DNA of 64,000 bases, taken from assembly GCF_014075995.1 (NCBI RefSeq), contig NZ_CP055153.1, forward strand, positions 6,138,001 to 6,202,000, read 5' to 3'. Of the stretch, positions 15,587 through 24,907 are shown one piece after another. The notes beneath the pieces are model-generated. The model made no database searches and had not been told where the DNA came from. It was given only the letters and a program-made list of their open reading frames with translations. Made by a program: the position numbers and the translations under genes. How positions within the stretch are numbered: the stretch's first letter is position 1; each line of letters opens with the position of its first letter. The DNA is from Adhaeribacter radiodurans (GTDB lineage Bacteria > Bacteroidota > Bacteroidia > Cytophagales > Hymenobacteraceae).

Positions 15587-16330
15587 ATGCCCATGCACCA
15601 GCAAGAAGAGGAGTGGTTCAGCACCTGGCTCAATTCCCCGTACTACGACCTTCTATATAAAAACAACGATGTACTAGAAGCCCAAACGTTTATTACTAAT
15701 TTAATTGGGCATCTGCAAACCAAACTCACCTATAGGCTATTAGAAATGGGGTGCGGTAAAGGCCAGCACGCTCTTTTTCTGAATAAGAAAGGATTTAATG
15801 TTACCGGCCTCGATATATCGGAACAGAATATTGCTTTTGCGCAGCAGTTTGAGAACGAAAAACTGCATTTTTATCAGCACGATATGCGCGATATTTTCCG
15901 GACGGCTTACTACGATTTAATTTTAAACTTATTTACTAACTTTGGCCATTTTAACTCCGAAACGGAAAACGTGGTTGCTTTACGTTCTACGGTAGCGGCT
16001 ATAAAACCCGGCGGAAAACTGGTGTTAGATTTCATGAATACCAATTATGCCATCCGGCACTTAGTTCATACCGAAGAAAAAGAAACAGAGGGTGTCCACT
16101 TCAACATTAGTCGCAAGGTAGAAAAAGGTTATATCGTAAAAACCATTTCTATTAAAGATGCCGATCAGTCGCATACGTTTCACGAAAAAGTACGCGCGCT
16201 CACGTACGATCATTTTATGGAGTACTTCCGGATGACCAGTTTACGAATGGTAAATGTATTTGGGTCGTACAGCCTGGAACCTTATCATCCGGAAACCAGC
16301 GAACGGATGATTTTTATTCTTAAAAAATAA
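15587..16330 (+). CDS. Class I SAM-dependent methyltransferase
   Basis: A 247-residue cytosolic protein with the Rossmann-type SAM-binding core: motif I LLEMGCGKGQHALFLNKKG, an acidic residue after the next strand (VTGLDIS), and NLFTNFGHF as motif IV region. The substrate is unknown. I place the start at ATG 15587 (or ATG 15593) rather than the in-frame TTG at 15566, because the TTG lies inside the -7 promoter box. The ZIP transporter gene starts 5 bases after the stop, so the two are probably one transcript. Confidence 0.82.
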   Translation: MPMHQQEEEWFSTWLNSPYYDLLYKNNDVLEAQTFITNLIGHLQTKLTYRLLEMGCGKGQHALFLNKKGFNVTGLDISEQNIAFAQQFENEKLHFYQHDMRDIFRTAYYDLILNLFTNFGHFNSETENVVALRSTVAAIKPGGKLVLDFMNTNYAIRHLVHTEEKETEGVHFNISRKVEKGYIVKTISIKDADQSHTFHEKVRALTYDHFMEYFRMTSLRMVNVFGSYSLEPYHPETSERMIFILKK

Positions 16331-16335
16331 CCGGC

Positions 16336-17085
16336 ATGTTTCTGGCCAGTATTATTTTATTTCTTACCGTTTTATTTTCGGGTAGCTTGGTGCATTTTTT
16401 TCCGCAGCAAAACCAAAAATGGCTTAAATTAATTTTAGCTTTTAGCGGAGCGTACTTATTTACCTTAACCATAATCCATGTATTACCCGATGTACTGGTA
16501 GAAGCTCCTAATCCGCACGCAGTAGGGTATTATATATTGGCCGGCTTTTTTCTACAACTCATTTTAGAGATGTTCTCCCATGGTATTGAGCACGGCCACA
16601 TGCACCACCACGAGCAGCAAACCGATACTATCCCGTATTTGCTCTTATTCTCGTTAATGGTTCATTCTTTTCTGGAGGGTAGTATTCTTGTGCAAGGAGG
16701 GGAACAACCTGGGCATCATCACCATGTTAGTTCAGGTAACTTTTACCGGATTTTAGCGGGTATTGCCATTCATCATATTCCGGCCGCTTTTGCCCTGATG
16801 TCTATTTTAGTTTCGCGGTTACGTAACTTCCGGAAAGCTTTCTTTTATTTAAGCTTTTTTGCTATAGCATCTCCGTTGGGTTTATGGTTTAGTAATTATG
16901 TACTCCACGATCAGGTGCAAACGGGCACTGTTTATACTGTTTTAACCGGTTTGGTAGCCGGAAACTTCCTGCATATCTCTACCACTATTCTTTTTGAAAC
17001 CAGTCCTGAACACCAATTTAATCGGCGTAAATTATTAGCTACTCTGGCGGGTGTGTTGCTCTCACTACTTAGCGATTGGTTGTAG
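16336..17085 (+). CDS. ZIP family metal transporter
   Basis: A 249-residue integral membrane protein with about eight hydrophobic segments. It has the family's His-rich loop (EHGHMHHHEQQ, then GHHHHVSSG) between helices III and IV, and the metal-path motif HHIPAAFALMS in helix IV plus MVHSFLEGS. ZIP proteins move Zn2+, Fe2+ or other divalent cations toward the cytosol. The gene follows the methyltransferase by 5 bases. An IS5-type element is inserted just downstream, at 17135. Confidence 0.85.
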   Translation: MFLASIILFLTVLFSGSLVHFFPQQNQKWLKLILAFSGAYLFTLTIIHVLPDVLVEAPNPHAVGYYILAGFFLQLILEMFSHGIEHGHMHHHEQQTDTIPYLLLFSLMVHSFLEGSILVQGGEQPGHHHHVSSGNFYRILAGIAIHHIPAAFALMSILVSRLRNFRKAFFYLSFFAIASPLGLWFSNYVLHDQVQTGTVYTVLTGLVAGNFLHISTTILFETSPEHQFNRRKLLATLAGVLLSLLSDWL

Positions 17086-17134
17086 AAGGCTTTAGGTCTT
17101 AGGTTGTAAGTTCTTAGTAATATTTACTTTGAAG

Positions 17135-18043
17135 CTGTTTAGAATATAAGAACTTCCAAAGAATTAGGAGGTAAAAGTGTTTGCAGACATTTTCTACCTA
17201 GTCCTAATTCAATGGAAGTAATAAGCAAAGATAGCATAAAGGAGTGGATAGTTCCTTTTTTAAGCACCGGAAAGAGGGGCAGAAAGCCCCAAGTAGAGTT
17301 ATCGGAAATTGTAGGAGCCATTTTGTATAAGCTCAAAAGTGGCTGCCAGTGGCGGCAGCTACCCGTCAAGCAATTCTTTGGAGAGAAAAGCTTAAGCTGG
17401 CAAGGAGTGTATCATCACTTTCGGAAATGGGTAAGTGCCGGGAGCATCAGAAAAGTGTGGGTAGAACTACTCAAACAACAACGCGGGCTGCTGGATTTAT
17501 CTTGTGTGCAGTTGGATGGCAGCCAAACTATTTGTAAGAATGGGGGCGATTGTATTGGCTATCAAAACAGAAAAGCGGCTAAAAGTTGTAACAGCTTGTT
17601 TTTAGCCGATAATCAAGGCTTAATGCTGGCTGGTAGCTATCCGGTAGCGGGACAACATCATGATCTGTATCAGATCAGGCAGGTGTTTGAAGAACTAGGT
17701 GCCTTGTTAAAAGAGGCGGACATTGACATAGCCGGATTGTTCTTAAACGCCGATGCGGGCTTTGACAGCCAAGTGTTTCGACAACAATGTTCGGAAATGA
17801 AGATAGAAGCCAATATTGCCTTTAACCCCAGAAAGGGAGAACCATCAGAAGAATATGTGTACTTTGATGCAGAACTCTTCAAAAGAAGAAACGTCATTGA
17901 ACGAGCGAATGCCTGGCTCGAAAGCTTCAAGACTTTGCTCATCCGCTTTGAAACGAAAGCCCAGCATTGGAGGGCTTTTCACTTTTTAGCTTTTACCGTC
18001 CAACTCATTCGTAAAATCAATAAAAGTCCAAAACTCTAAACAG
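17135..18043 (+). mobile_element. IS5-family insertion sequence
   Basis: About 909 bp bounded by imperfect inverted repeats: CTGTTTAGAATAT at the left and the complement CTGTTTAGAGTTT at the right (11 of 13 match). It carries one intact transposase. A target-site duplication is not obvious in the immediate flanks. It sits between the ZIP gene and the convergent end of the giant surface-protein gene, interrupting no recognisable gene. Confidence 0.78.
17212..18039 (+). CDS. IS5-family transposase
   Basis: A 275-residue single-frame DDE transposase. The N-terminal part has the DUF4096-like helix-turn-helix region (IVGAILYKLKSGCQWRQLP), followed by the RNase-H-like catalytic core. Candidate catalytic residues are Asp in VQLDGSQT, Asp in FLNADAGFDS and Glu in RRNVIERANAWLE. 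It appears full length and intact, so the element could be active. The gene almost fills the space between the terminal repeats. Confidence 0.9.
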   Translation: MEVISKDSIKEWIVPFLSTGKRGRKPQVELSEIVGAILYKLKSGCQWRQLPVKQFFGEKSLSWQGVYHHFRKWVSAGSIRKVWVELLKQQRGLLDLSCVQLDGSQTICKNGGDCIGYQNRKAAKSCNSLFLADNQGLMLAGSYPVAGQHHDLYQIRQVFEELGALLKEADIDIAGLFLNADAGFDSQVFRQQCSEMKIEANIAFNPRKGEPSEEYVYFDAELFKRRNVIERANAWLESFKTLLIRFETKAQHWRAFHFLAFTVQLIRKINKSPKL

Positions 18044-18164
18044 GTTCTAATTCAACTGAAGCTTTCAGGCTTTTTGATAAAACGCTTTACAATTTTTATT
18101 AACAATGTTATTATTGTTAATAACATTGGAAGTACATGCAACCTCAAACGTACATCTCCAACCC

Positions 18165-21100
18165 TTACCGCACAATCTCTACCCAGCCTTTCCAGTTATT
18201 GCCTTTGCTATTGGTTAAATGATAATAGTAAATGCCTTCGGGTAAGCTGTTGCCATCCCAGGTATTCTGGTAATTCTTTTGGTTGTATACCACCTGTCCC
18301 CAACGGTTAAATACTTTTAAATCGGTGGGCAAGCAAGTAACGCGCGGCGCAAAAGTGTCGTTTTTACCGTCTCCGTTAGGAGTAAAAATATTGGGAATAA
18401 GTTGATTTTTATCGGTGAGTACTGAAACCACTTCGCGGGTAGTCTGGCAACCATCGCCAAAATAAACAGTAAGTGTTACCTGATAATTACCATCGTTAGT
18501 ATATACGTGGCTGGGAGAAACTTCCGTAGAAGTAGTACCATCGCCAAAGTTCCAGAGATAGCCAGTAGCGCCCGTTGTAGTATTGGTAAATTTGGCCGTA
18601 AAAGGTGCGTAGCCTTGAATAGCTGTAGCTGTACCGCATTCGGTAGGTTCTGCACCGGCTTTTATTTCGGGAGCGGGCACTACCGTAATTGTTTTGGTGC
18701 TAATGCCGCTGCAAGCCCCTACTGTAACGGTATATGTAAGTACATTCGTACCAATTACTTGTGGCCCCGGCGTAAATAAGCCAGCAGGACTAACTCCATT
18801 ACCAGACCAGGTGCCACCGAGTGGCATGGCATCGGTAATCATAAAAGGGGCACTATCGGCACAAACTAGTTGATCAGGTCCTTGAGTAAACGCACTTGTA
18901 GGATCAATAATAATAGTTTTGGTAGCCGAAGCAGTACAATTATTAGCCGTAACGGTGTAAGTAAGCACGTAAGTGCCCGACATAGATTCAGTGGGAGTAA
19001 AAAGCCCCGTTGAGCTTACGCCCGTTCCGGACCAGGTGCCTCCCGCCGGGGAAAAACCAGTTAATTGAATGGGAGAAGAGCCAGAACAAATACGCGCATC
19101 CGGACCAGCAACCACCACCGGTGTTTCGCCAACTACTACTTGTTGGGTACTAATAGAAGCACAACCGGTTGCATTACCTATGGTGTACGTAATGGTGTGG
19201 GTGCCTATACCTGCCACGGCTGGGTCAAATACATCGCCGGTAATACCCGGTCCGGTAAAAGTGCCGCCCGCTGGTGTTGGAATTAAAGTAACAGGGCTAT
19301 TTGGTAAGCAAATTTTGGGTGGCAAATTACTAAAAGTAGCTTCGGGTACCGCAACTACGGTAATGGTTTTAGTGCCGGTACTAACGCAGCTACCATTGGC
19401 TACGGTATAGTTTATGGTTTGCACCCCAATTAACTCTTTACTGGGCGTAAAAACCCCTTCGGAAGTTACGCCTGGTCCCGACCAAACACCACCAGCCGGA
19501 GAAAACCCGGTTAATTGAATAGGAGCGGAATTAGCGCATACTGATTCACTATCGCCGGCTCGGGCTTGAACAATGTTAAAATCAAACTTAAAAGCAGCAT
19601 TATTGCAATTAGTAGTCGATTGATTGGTATTGGACCATACGTTAGGAGTAGTCGGAAACAAAGAATTAGCACCGCAACCCCCACAAACCGCTTGATATAC
19701 AAAACCCCGTTTATCAAACCGGCTGGTACCACCGTCTACGTGTTCGCCGGAAAGGTTGGCTCCCTGCGCGCCTCCCATAAATGTAGCATATTCTAAGGTG
19801 GCCGCATCGCGCGATAATAACATTAAATAAAAGTCCTGGCCATCTGTGGTGCGTTGGTAAGCATTAGCTGTTACTGGTAAACCATCCGTAGTGCCATTGC
19901 CATAGGGTGCGTTAGCACCACCGCCCCAACCGCAAACGTAAATTCTATTACAATCATCCACCAGAAAAGCCGTTGGCGATATATTGGGCACAACGGGGTT
20001 GTCGTTACTTCCAAAAACCGTCGAAAAAATGGAAGCAGTTAAATTATTATTTAATTTCTGAATAAACTGGCGGCCACTACGCGCAGTATAAACGCCCCGG
20101 GTAACCGGGTAATTGCCTAAAGTTTGACCTAGTAAGTACACATCCCCAGCGCCATCTAGCTGCACAAAATACGCCAGATCAAAATCATTCGTACCCAAAT
20201 ACGATACCCGTTGTAACTGTTGCCCATCATTACTAATTTTCGCCACAAACCCATCGGCGGAGCCTCCCAGAAAAACTGGCCGGTAAGCGCCCGATACACC
20301 CGGTAAAGTAGAACTATTAGTACCGCCGCAAATAAATATAGTGTTGGTTGTTGGTTCGAGTTGAATAGAATAAGCGGCGTCGGCTCCGGAACCACCCAGG
20401 TACGAACTCCAGGCTACGTTACTTAAATTAGCATCTATTTTAAAAATAACAGCATCTGTTTGACCACCGGTACTGGTTTGAAAAGCATTTTTAACCGGGA
20501 AATCAGTAGAGGCTGTGGAAGAAACTACATATACATTGTCAGCCGTATCGGTGATAATATCGCTCCGGAACTGATCGCCGTAATTACGGGTAAGCTCGGA
20601 CGTACGTTCCAGCAAGCCATCGTTTTGCGAGCCGCCCATAAACGTGGAAGCCAGTAAGGCGGTGCCATCGGCGCTCAAGCGACTAATTACTAAATCGGAG
20701 CCCTGGCTGTAAGTAATACCTCGTCCTTCCCCCAAAGGGCTTATTTGCCCCCCACCTTTATACGAAGGTCCTACCACTCCCGACGTTATTGGGTAATCTA
20801 AGGAACTGGTAGTACCTAAAATCATTAATTCGTTTTTGGTGTTTACTACCAAACTACTGGGAATATCTGCCCGGCTACCTCCTAAATAAGTAGCATACAC
20901 CAGCGAGGCCTCTCCATTAGCGGCAGGATCAAATTTAAGAATGGCCATATCCCAGCCTCCATCCGGTGCATCGCTGCCATCGAGGTTGCCGTTCCACGTG
21001 GAATCGTAAGCGCCCATTTTAGTTGGGAAACCTACTTCATTCGTAATTCCGCCGGAATACATATTACCCGCATTATCATAAGTAGCGGTAAAACCCCAGT

Positions 21101-21932
21101 TATCGGCTGTTGAACCGCTATACGACGAAAAAATTAGCTCCGGATCAATCAGTAAAGGTACGTCCTGGTTATAACCTTCGGGAAACTCAAATGAAAGCAC
21201 CTTATTAATTAATTTAAACCGGCAGGCAACTTCGCGTTGCTGACCATTTATGGTTTGGAAAGCGATTGGTTTTCGTTCCAGAATAGTAGTAACAGTTGTT
21301 TTAATTTGCAAGTCGCCGGTGTTTAGCAGTACAACTTCGGCTCCATCGTATTGTAGCTGAATCTGGTCAGGATTGGCACGGGGCTGAAGCAGAAACTCGT
21401 ATTTTAAATGACTACCTTTCTGATACAGGTGCATATTTACCCCAGGATACAAACTCTGGTACGTTACCTCGCCGTAACTTTTAACTCCGGAAGCCCATTT
21501 TTTTGGATCTTTTCCCAGATAGTAATTTCGGATGCCGGGCCGTTCGTCGGCACCTATTGTTTGAAGGTTTGATTTAGCAGCATGCAAAAAATTTACTTGG
21601 TACGCATGGCCTTTAGCTTTACCCGGAACAGCGCTGCTTTTTATTGCCACCTGCTCGCCGTGGTGCTGCGGTATTTGGGAACCATCTACAAAATTATAAA
21701 CCAAACCATTTTCTTTCAGGAAAAGACGGCCATTTGGTAAGTTAGCTGCGAACCGTACAGCCGCTGGCCACTGGTTTTTATTTTGAACAAATTGCAGGCT
21801 TTTATCGGTTACGGGCTGGTTGCTTACCCGTGCCGGTAGAGCCAAGGGTTTTGTTATCTGCGCTTGTGAAACTGAAATAAAGAAAAGCCAGCTAAATACC
21901 AAGCTGCTAAAAAGTGAGAAAAGTCGCTTCAT
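18165..21932 (-). CDS. Giant secreted surface protein: DUF7948/SBBP repeats, PKD domain, T9SS type B tail
   Basis: A 1255-residue exported protein. A signal peptide (SWLFFISVSQA near residue 24) precedes a beta-rich N-terminal domain of the DUF7948 type (LQFVQNKNQWPAAVRF), then a beta-propeller-like region with SBBP-type repeats (YLGGSRADIPSS, FMGGSQNDG, YLGGSGADAAYS), several PKD/Ig-like modules with repeated GTWSGTGVS units, one PKD domain with FGDGTTST near residue 1120, and a type B T9SS tail (PNIFTPNGDGKNDTF to the terminal VEIVR). Type B tails are typical of gliding-motility and adhesion proteins such as SprB-like adhesins. The role is inferred as cell-surface adhesion or matrix. A TATCTTTG element lies upstream at 22008. 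Confidence 0.88.
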   Translation of the reverse strand: MKRLFSLFSSLVFSWLFFISVSQAQITKPLALPARVSNQPVTDKSLQFVQNKNQWPAAVRFAANLPNGRLFLKENGLVYNFVDGSQIPQHHGEQVAIKSSAVPGKAKGHAYQVNFLHAAKSNLQTIGADERPGIRNYYLGKDPKKWASGVKSYGEVTYQSLYPGVNMHLYQKGSHLKYEFLLQPRANPDQIQLQYDGAEVVLLNTGDLQIKTTVTTILERKPIAFQTINGQQREVACRFKLINKVLSFEFPEGYNQDVPLLIDPELIFSSYSGSTADNWGFTATYDNAGNMYSGGITNEVGFPTKMGAYDSTWNGNLDGSDAPDGGWDMAILKFDPAANGEASLVYATYLGGSRADIPSSLVVNTKNELMILGTTSSLDYPITSGVVGPSYKGGGQISPLGEGRGITYSQGSDLVISRLSADGTALLASTFMGGSQNDGLLERTSELTRNYGDQFRSDIITDTADNVYVVSSTASTDFPVKNAFQTSTGGQTDAVIFKIDANLSNVAWSSYLGGSGADAAYSIQLEPTTNTIFICGGTNSSTLPGVSGAYRPVFLGGSADGFVAKISNDGQQLQRVSYLGTNDFDLAYFVQLDGAGDVYLLGQTLGNYPVTRGVYTARSGRQFIQKLNNNLTASIFSTVFGSNDNPVVPNISPTAFLVDDCNRIYVCGWGGGANAPYGNGTTDGLPVTANAYQRTTDGQDFYLMLLSRDAATLEYATFMGGAQGANLSGEHVDGGTSRFDKRGFVYQAVCGGCGANSLFPTTPNVWSNTNQSTTNCNNAAFKFDFNIVQARAGDSESVCANSAPIQLTGFSPAGGVWSGPGVTSEGVFTPSKELIGVQTINYTVANGSCVSTGTKTITVVAVPEATFSNLPPKICLPNSPVTLIPTPAGGTFTGPGITGDVFDPAVAGIGTHTITYTIGNATGCASISTQQVVVGETPVVVAGPDARICSGSSPIQLTGFSPAGGTWSGTGVSSTGLFTPTESMSGTYVLTYTVTANNCTASATKTIIIDPTSAFTQGPDQLVCADSAPFMITDAMPLGGTWSGNGVSPAGLFTPGPQVIGTNVLTYTVTVGACSGISTKTITVVPAPEIKAGAEPTECGTATAIQGYAPFTAKFTNTTTGATGYLWNFGDGTTSTEVSPSHVYTNDGNYQVTLTVYFGDGCQTTREVVSVLTDKNQLIPNIFTPNGDGKNDTFAPRVTCLPTDLKVFNRWGQVVYNQKNYQNTWDGNSLPEGIYYYHLTNSKGNNWKGWVEIVR

Positions 21933-22007
21933 ACCCGCTAATTCTGAACTCTAATATATTAAGAAGTTTCGAGACCTGATTGCTTTGCTGTTATTTTCAG
22001 CTTTGGC

Positions 22008-22015
22008 CAAAGATA
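22008..22015 (-). promoter_or_regulatory. -7 promoter element for the giant surface protein
   Basis: Minus-strand TATCTTTG is an exact TAnnTTTG match 76 bases upstream of the ATG at 21932. The -33 region is not convincing. Confidence 0.45.
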
Positions 22016-22088
22016 GCATAGCAACCTATTACTTTTAGAGAGTAAGTTTCAGGTGTAATTCGTTGCAAATCAGAAAAAACTTTTCTCG

Positions 22089-22544
22089 TTACTTAGTGGA
22101 ACTAGCTTGAGCTTTGCTTTTTTTAGGTTTAAGTACTTTAATTTTTACCGGAACTACTCCCGCCTGAATCATTCCGACTTTTTTAGCGGCCGCCCGCGAT
22201 AAATCAATAGATCGGTTGCGGCTATGCGGTCCCCGATCGGTAATTTTTACTTTTACCGACCGATGGGTTTTAAGATTAGTAACTTTTACCCGGGAACCTA
22301 ACGGTATTTTCTTATGAGCGGCCGTTAACTTTCCTTTACGGTAAGGCTGGCCATTAGCCATTTTTTTACCCTGAAATTTATCTGAATAAAATGAAGCATT
22401 GCCTTTTTCGGTGTAGCCTTTCCAGGTACCAGTACTGCTGGCACAGCCGCTTAAAAGCCCAATTAAAATTAGCGCCCAAAATAAAATTTGAAAATAAGCA
22501 GCTAATGGCGCCCTCCTTAAAGTTCCATAATATCCTCGAACCAT
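22089..22544 (-). CDS. RlpA-like septal-ring lytic transglycosylase family lipoprotein
   Basis: A double-psi beta-barrel protein with GNASFYSDKFQGKKMANGQPY, LPLG-type IPLGSRVKVTNL and the conserved ITDRGPHSRNRSIDLSRAAA. RlpA proteins cleave glycan strands lacking peptide stems and act in the periplasm or at the septum. A lipobox LLSGC gives outer-membrane anchoring. An upstream ATG at 22589 is possible, but ATG 22544 gives a normal signal peptide (151 residues). Either start overlaps the end of the cytosine deaminase gene, so translation may be coupled. The C-terminal tail is Lys-rich. Confidence 0.84.
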   Translation of the reverse strand: MVRGYYGTLRRAPLAAYFQILFWALILIGLLSGCASSTGTWKGYTEKGNASFYSDKFQGKKMANGQPYRKGKLTAAHKKIPLGSRVKVTNLKTHRSVKVKITDRGPHSRNRSIDLSRAAAKKVGMIQAGVVPVKIKVLKPKKSKAQASSTK

Positions 22545-22951
22545 AATTGGGGTTTCTCCTGAATAAATTGCTGCATCATTTCTACGCATTCGGGCAAGTT
22601 TAAATCAATAACTTCAACTCCGTGGGCTTCCAAAAAGGCGCGGGCACCACTAAAGGTTTGCGATTCTCCCACTATTACCTTGGGTATTTTAAACTGAACA
22701 ATAGTACCGGCACACATGTAACAAGGCATTAAAGTAGAATAAATAACGGTATTGCGGTAACTTCCAATGCGCCCGGCATTGTTCAAACAATCCATTTCGC
22801 CGTGCAGAATGGGGTTATTTTCCTGCACGCGTTTGTTGTGGCCGCGAGCTACTAATTGCCCATCTTTTACTAATACCGAGCCAATCGGAATACCTCCTTC
22901 TGCTAAACCTTGTTGCGCTTCGGCAATGGCCATTTGCATAAATTCATCCAT
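22517..22951 (-). CDS. Cytosine deaminase-like nucleoside/base deaminase (yeast FCY1 type)
   Basis: A 144-residue zinc deaminase with HGEMDCL (His zinc ligand and catalytic Glu) and PCYMCAG (two Cys ligands). Several features match the yeast cytosine deaminase Fcy1 rather than TadA or guanine deaminase: EGGIPIGSVLV near the N-terminus, the GRIGSYRNTVIYSTL stretch, and the C-terminal QFIQEKPQLWFEDI, which closely resembles the Fcy1 end. The expected reaction is cytosine to uracil in pyrimidine salvage. The gene ends inside the start region of the RlpA-like gene. Substrate assignment is from family resemblance. Confidence 0.82.
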   Translation of the reverse strand: MDEFMQMAIAEAQQGLAEGGIPIGSVLVKDGQLVARGHNKRVQENNPILHGEMDCLNNAGRIGSYRNTVIYSTLMPCYMCAGTIVQFKIPKVIVGESQTFSGARAFLEAHGVEVIDLNLPECVEMMQQFIQEKPQLWFEDIMEL

Positions 22952-23085
22952 TCTATTTTATAAATTAATAGTGAGAGAGTCAATTAAATTGACCCGTACA
23001 AGTACCTGATTTAGTTTAAAATATTTTTCGTTAAGTGAGGATTTTCCTCTACCAATTCATAGAAGCTTACCCAAACCCTATCCTA

Positions 23086-23847
23086 TTAGCGAGGTGCCGA
23101 TGGTTGTTGGGCTAGGTCGTAATTATACAGCTCAATGGCTTCGCTTAAATGATCTTTGCGGAAAAAGTGCATTACCCACGGAATAGCCGCTAAACCTAGA
23201 CCTACAAACATAGTAGGATCGGCCCGCTGCACCACACCCGTCGCAGGGGCTTTTAAAGAATTAATTAAACCATAAATAAAAACGCCGGACCCAGCCACCG
23301 TTAAACCGGTTTCAACGCGTTTGCTGCGGCGGTACTTCTCCAGAACTTCTACGCTGCCGGCATTGTCGCTGAGGGCTTGTCGTAAGTTCTGGTAATTTAA
23401 ATCAGCTAACGGACCACCATCTTTCGAGAAATAATATACCCTACGCGTAGAAGGCATGCCATAGCCGTAACCCCCGTAGCCGTAAGGACCATACATGCCC
23501 GGATAATAATTATCGTAGGAAGTTTTAGAAGTGTAAAATTTAGAAATTTTGCCAGCGGATACTCTTTTAGCAAAATCAGAACGTTTGTTATTGCTTATCC
23601 GGGTATAAAAACCTTCCTCATCCTGAAAGTATTGCACGGCTGTCATGTCGTACTGCGCCGAATCGTTTATAAGAAAAAAGCTTTTTTTAAATATGGGCGA
23701 TTTAATTTGCAGCTTACGGGCATATACTCGCTGGCCATTGTTTAAGCCAATAAACAAGCCAGGTTCCTGAATATTAGTCTGTACGGTCTGCCCCCAGGAA
23801 AAAGGAGAGAACAGACCGAGTAAAAGAATTAAAAAGTAATTTTTCAT
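23086..23847 (-). CDS. Exported protein of unknown function
   Basis: A 253-residue protein with a clear signal peptide (LILLLGLFSPFSWG, cleaved near residue 19). The middle contains a Gly/Tyr-rich stretch (YGPYGYGGYGYGMP) and the C-terminal part has a possible membrane-spanning segment (VAGSGVFIYGLINSL) and a second hydrophobic stretch (MFVGLGLAAIPWVMHFF). No family is recognised. It is a monocistronic gene ending 134 bases from the deaminase start; that gap holds nothing notable. It probably resides in the cell envelope. Confidence 0.65.
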   Translation of the reverse strand: MKNYFLILLLGLFSPFSWGQTVQTNIQEPGLFIGLNNGQRVYARKLQIKSPIFKKSFFLINDSAQYDMTAVQYFQDEEGFYTRISNNKRSDFAKRVSAGKISKFYTSKTSYDNYYPGMYGPYGYGGYGYGMPSTRRVYYFSKDGGPLADLNYQNLRQALSDNAGSVEVLEKYRRSKRVETGLTVAGSGVFIYGLINSLKAPATGVVQRADPTMFVGLGLAAIPWVMHFFRKDHLSEAIELYNYDLAQQPSAPR

Positions 23848-24030
23848 TTGAAAGAAACGAATCTAACCCAAGTTAGCGTATTGGGCAATGTAAGCGTTTT
23901 TCATAAAGTTTATAAACAATGCACGTAAACTTTCTGCTGAATACCCGCTTTAGAAAGTAAATATTAGTGGAGAGCTATTCACGAACAACTAACCGTATTG
24001 CAGATTATTCTATCTGGTAAGCTATAAAAT

Positions 24031-24057
24031 AAAAAAGGATACCTTTTGAGTATCCTT
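24031..24057 (-). terminator. Terminator of the Hsp20-like gene
   Basis: Minus-strand AAGGATAC pairs with GTATCCTT around TCAAAAG, followed by TTTT, 28 bases after the stop at 24085. Confidence 0.85.
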
Positions 24058-24084
24058 CATTGTTACTTTTATATAGTTTGTTGT

Positions 24085-24468
24085 TTAGTATTTAATATCA
24101 ATACTACGCGTTTGGTAAACCGAGGTATGATACGGCAAACGTACCTGTAATTCCTGGTCAGCGAACACGGCGTCGATCCGCGATAAATCTACTTGCGGCG
24201 GCAGCATAAAATGCTGGCTGAACAACGGAATAGCCTCCTCTGAGTCAGCGTCAGATTGGTGAGTAGCCATAATGGTTAATTGGTTGTGATTTAAAGCAAT
24301 CTGATAAGCTTCTGGACTTACCGAAGGAATGGCTACCCAGATAATTGCCCCTTTTTCGAGTTTATCTACCTTTACCTGAGGCAGACTAATTCCGCCACCC
24401 AGAGTATTTAACACGTCAATTTGATGGGCAATTTGCTGTAAGAATTCTTTATTTTTTATTAGCTTCAT
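24085..24468 (-). CDS. Hsp20/alpha-crystallin-like protein
   Basis: A protein of 127 residues from the preferred ATG at 24468 (an upstream in-frame ATG at 24507 would add 13). The alpha-crystallin-type beta sandwich is suggested by VKVDKLEKGAIIWVAIPSV, then YQIALNHNQLTIMA, a variable loop, FSQHFMLPPQVDLSRIDAVF and QELQVRLPY, the order of strands in small heat-shock proteins. The match is divergent, so holdase activity is inference. It is encoded alone, divergent from msrA, an oxidative-damage repair gene. Confidence 0.62.
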   Translation of the reverse strand: MKLIKNKEFLQQIAHQIDVLNTLGGGISLPQVKVDKLEKGAIIWVAIPSVSPEAYQIALNHNQLTIMATHQSDADSEEAIPLFSQHFMLPPQVDLSRIDAVFADQELQVRLPYHTSVYQTRSIDIKY

Positions 24469-24507
24469 CTCTATCTCCAAGGTAATGTTGTACTGGGTAT
24501 TATACAA

Positions 24508-24907
24508 ATGCTGTACCAGCTACCGTAAGACTATCAACAGGCTAAATTAGAGCTATAAAATAGCCATATTGTCGTTGTTAAAGAAATAAACAGACAGTTT
24601 GACGTAATTACTAAAGAATTCCTTAAGAATTTAGGTAATTGTTTCCGATAGTAGATTTATTAGGATTGTCTAATTTATTTAAATAGAATCGGACAGTTTT
24701 TTGCTTTCTATTTTTATTGCTTTCACCTGCGTAAAGCTGACAGTAATTTTATTTCGTACGTTAAGTAAATTAGCCACCTGCCAGAGTTATAATGCTACTA
24801 ATAATTTACTAAATTCATCCTAAAATTAAATCAAGATTCATTTTTTATTGTTATAAAGTTGTTCTTATAAATTCCAGTAGACTTACCACATAAAATTTAT
24901 TTATAAC
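24508..24907. other. Divergent intergenic region, no gene seen
   Basis: These 400 AT-rich bases separate the divergent Hsp20-like and msrA genes and must hold both promoters, but I see no convincing TTG/TAnnTTTG pair, no riboswitch and no open frame worth calling. Confidence 0.5.

Noticed and set aside
17198-18063. Similar strings CCTAATTCAATGGAAG and TCTAATTCAACTGAAG as target duplications of the IS5 element
   Set aside because: One copy lies inside the left part of the element, 63 bases past its inverted repeat, so it cannot be a flanking duplication.
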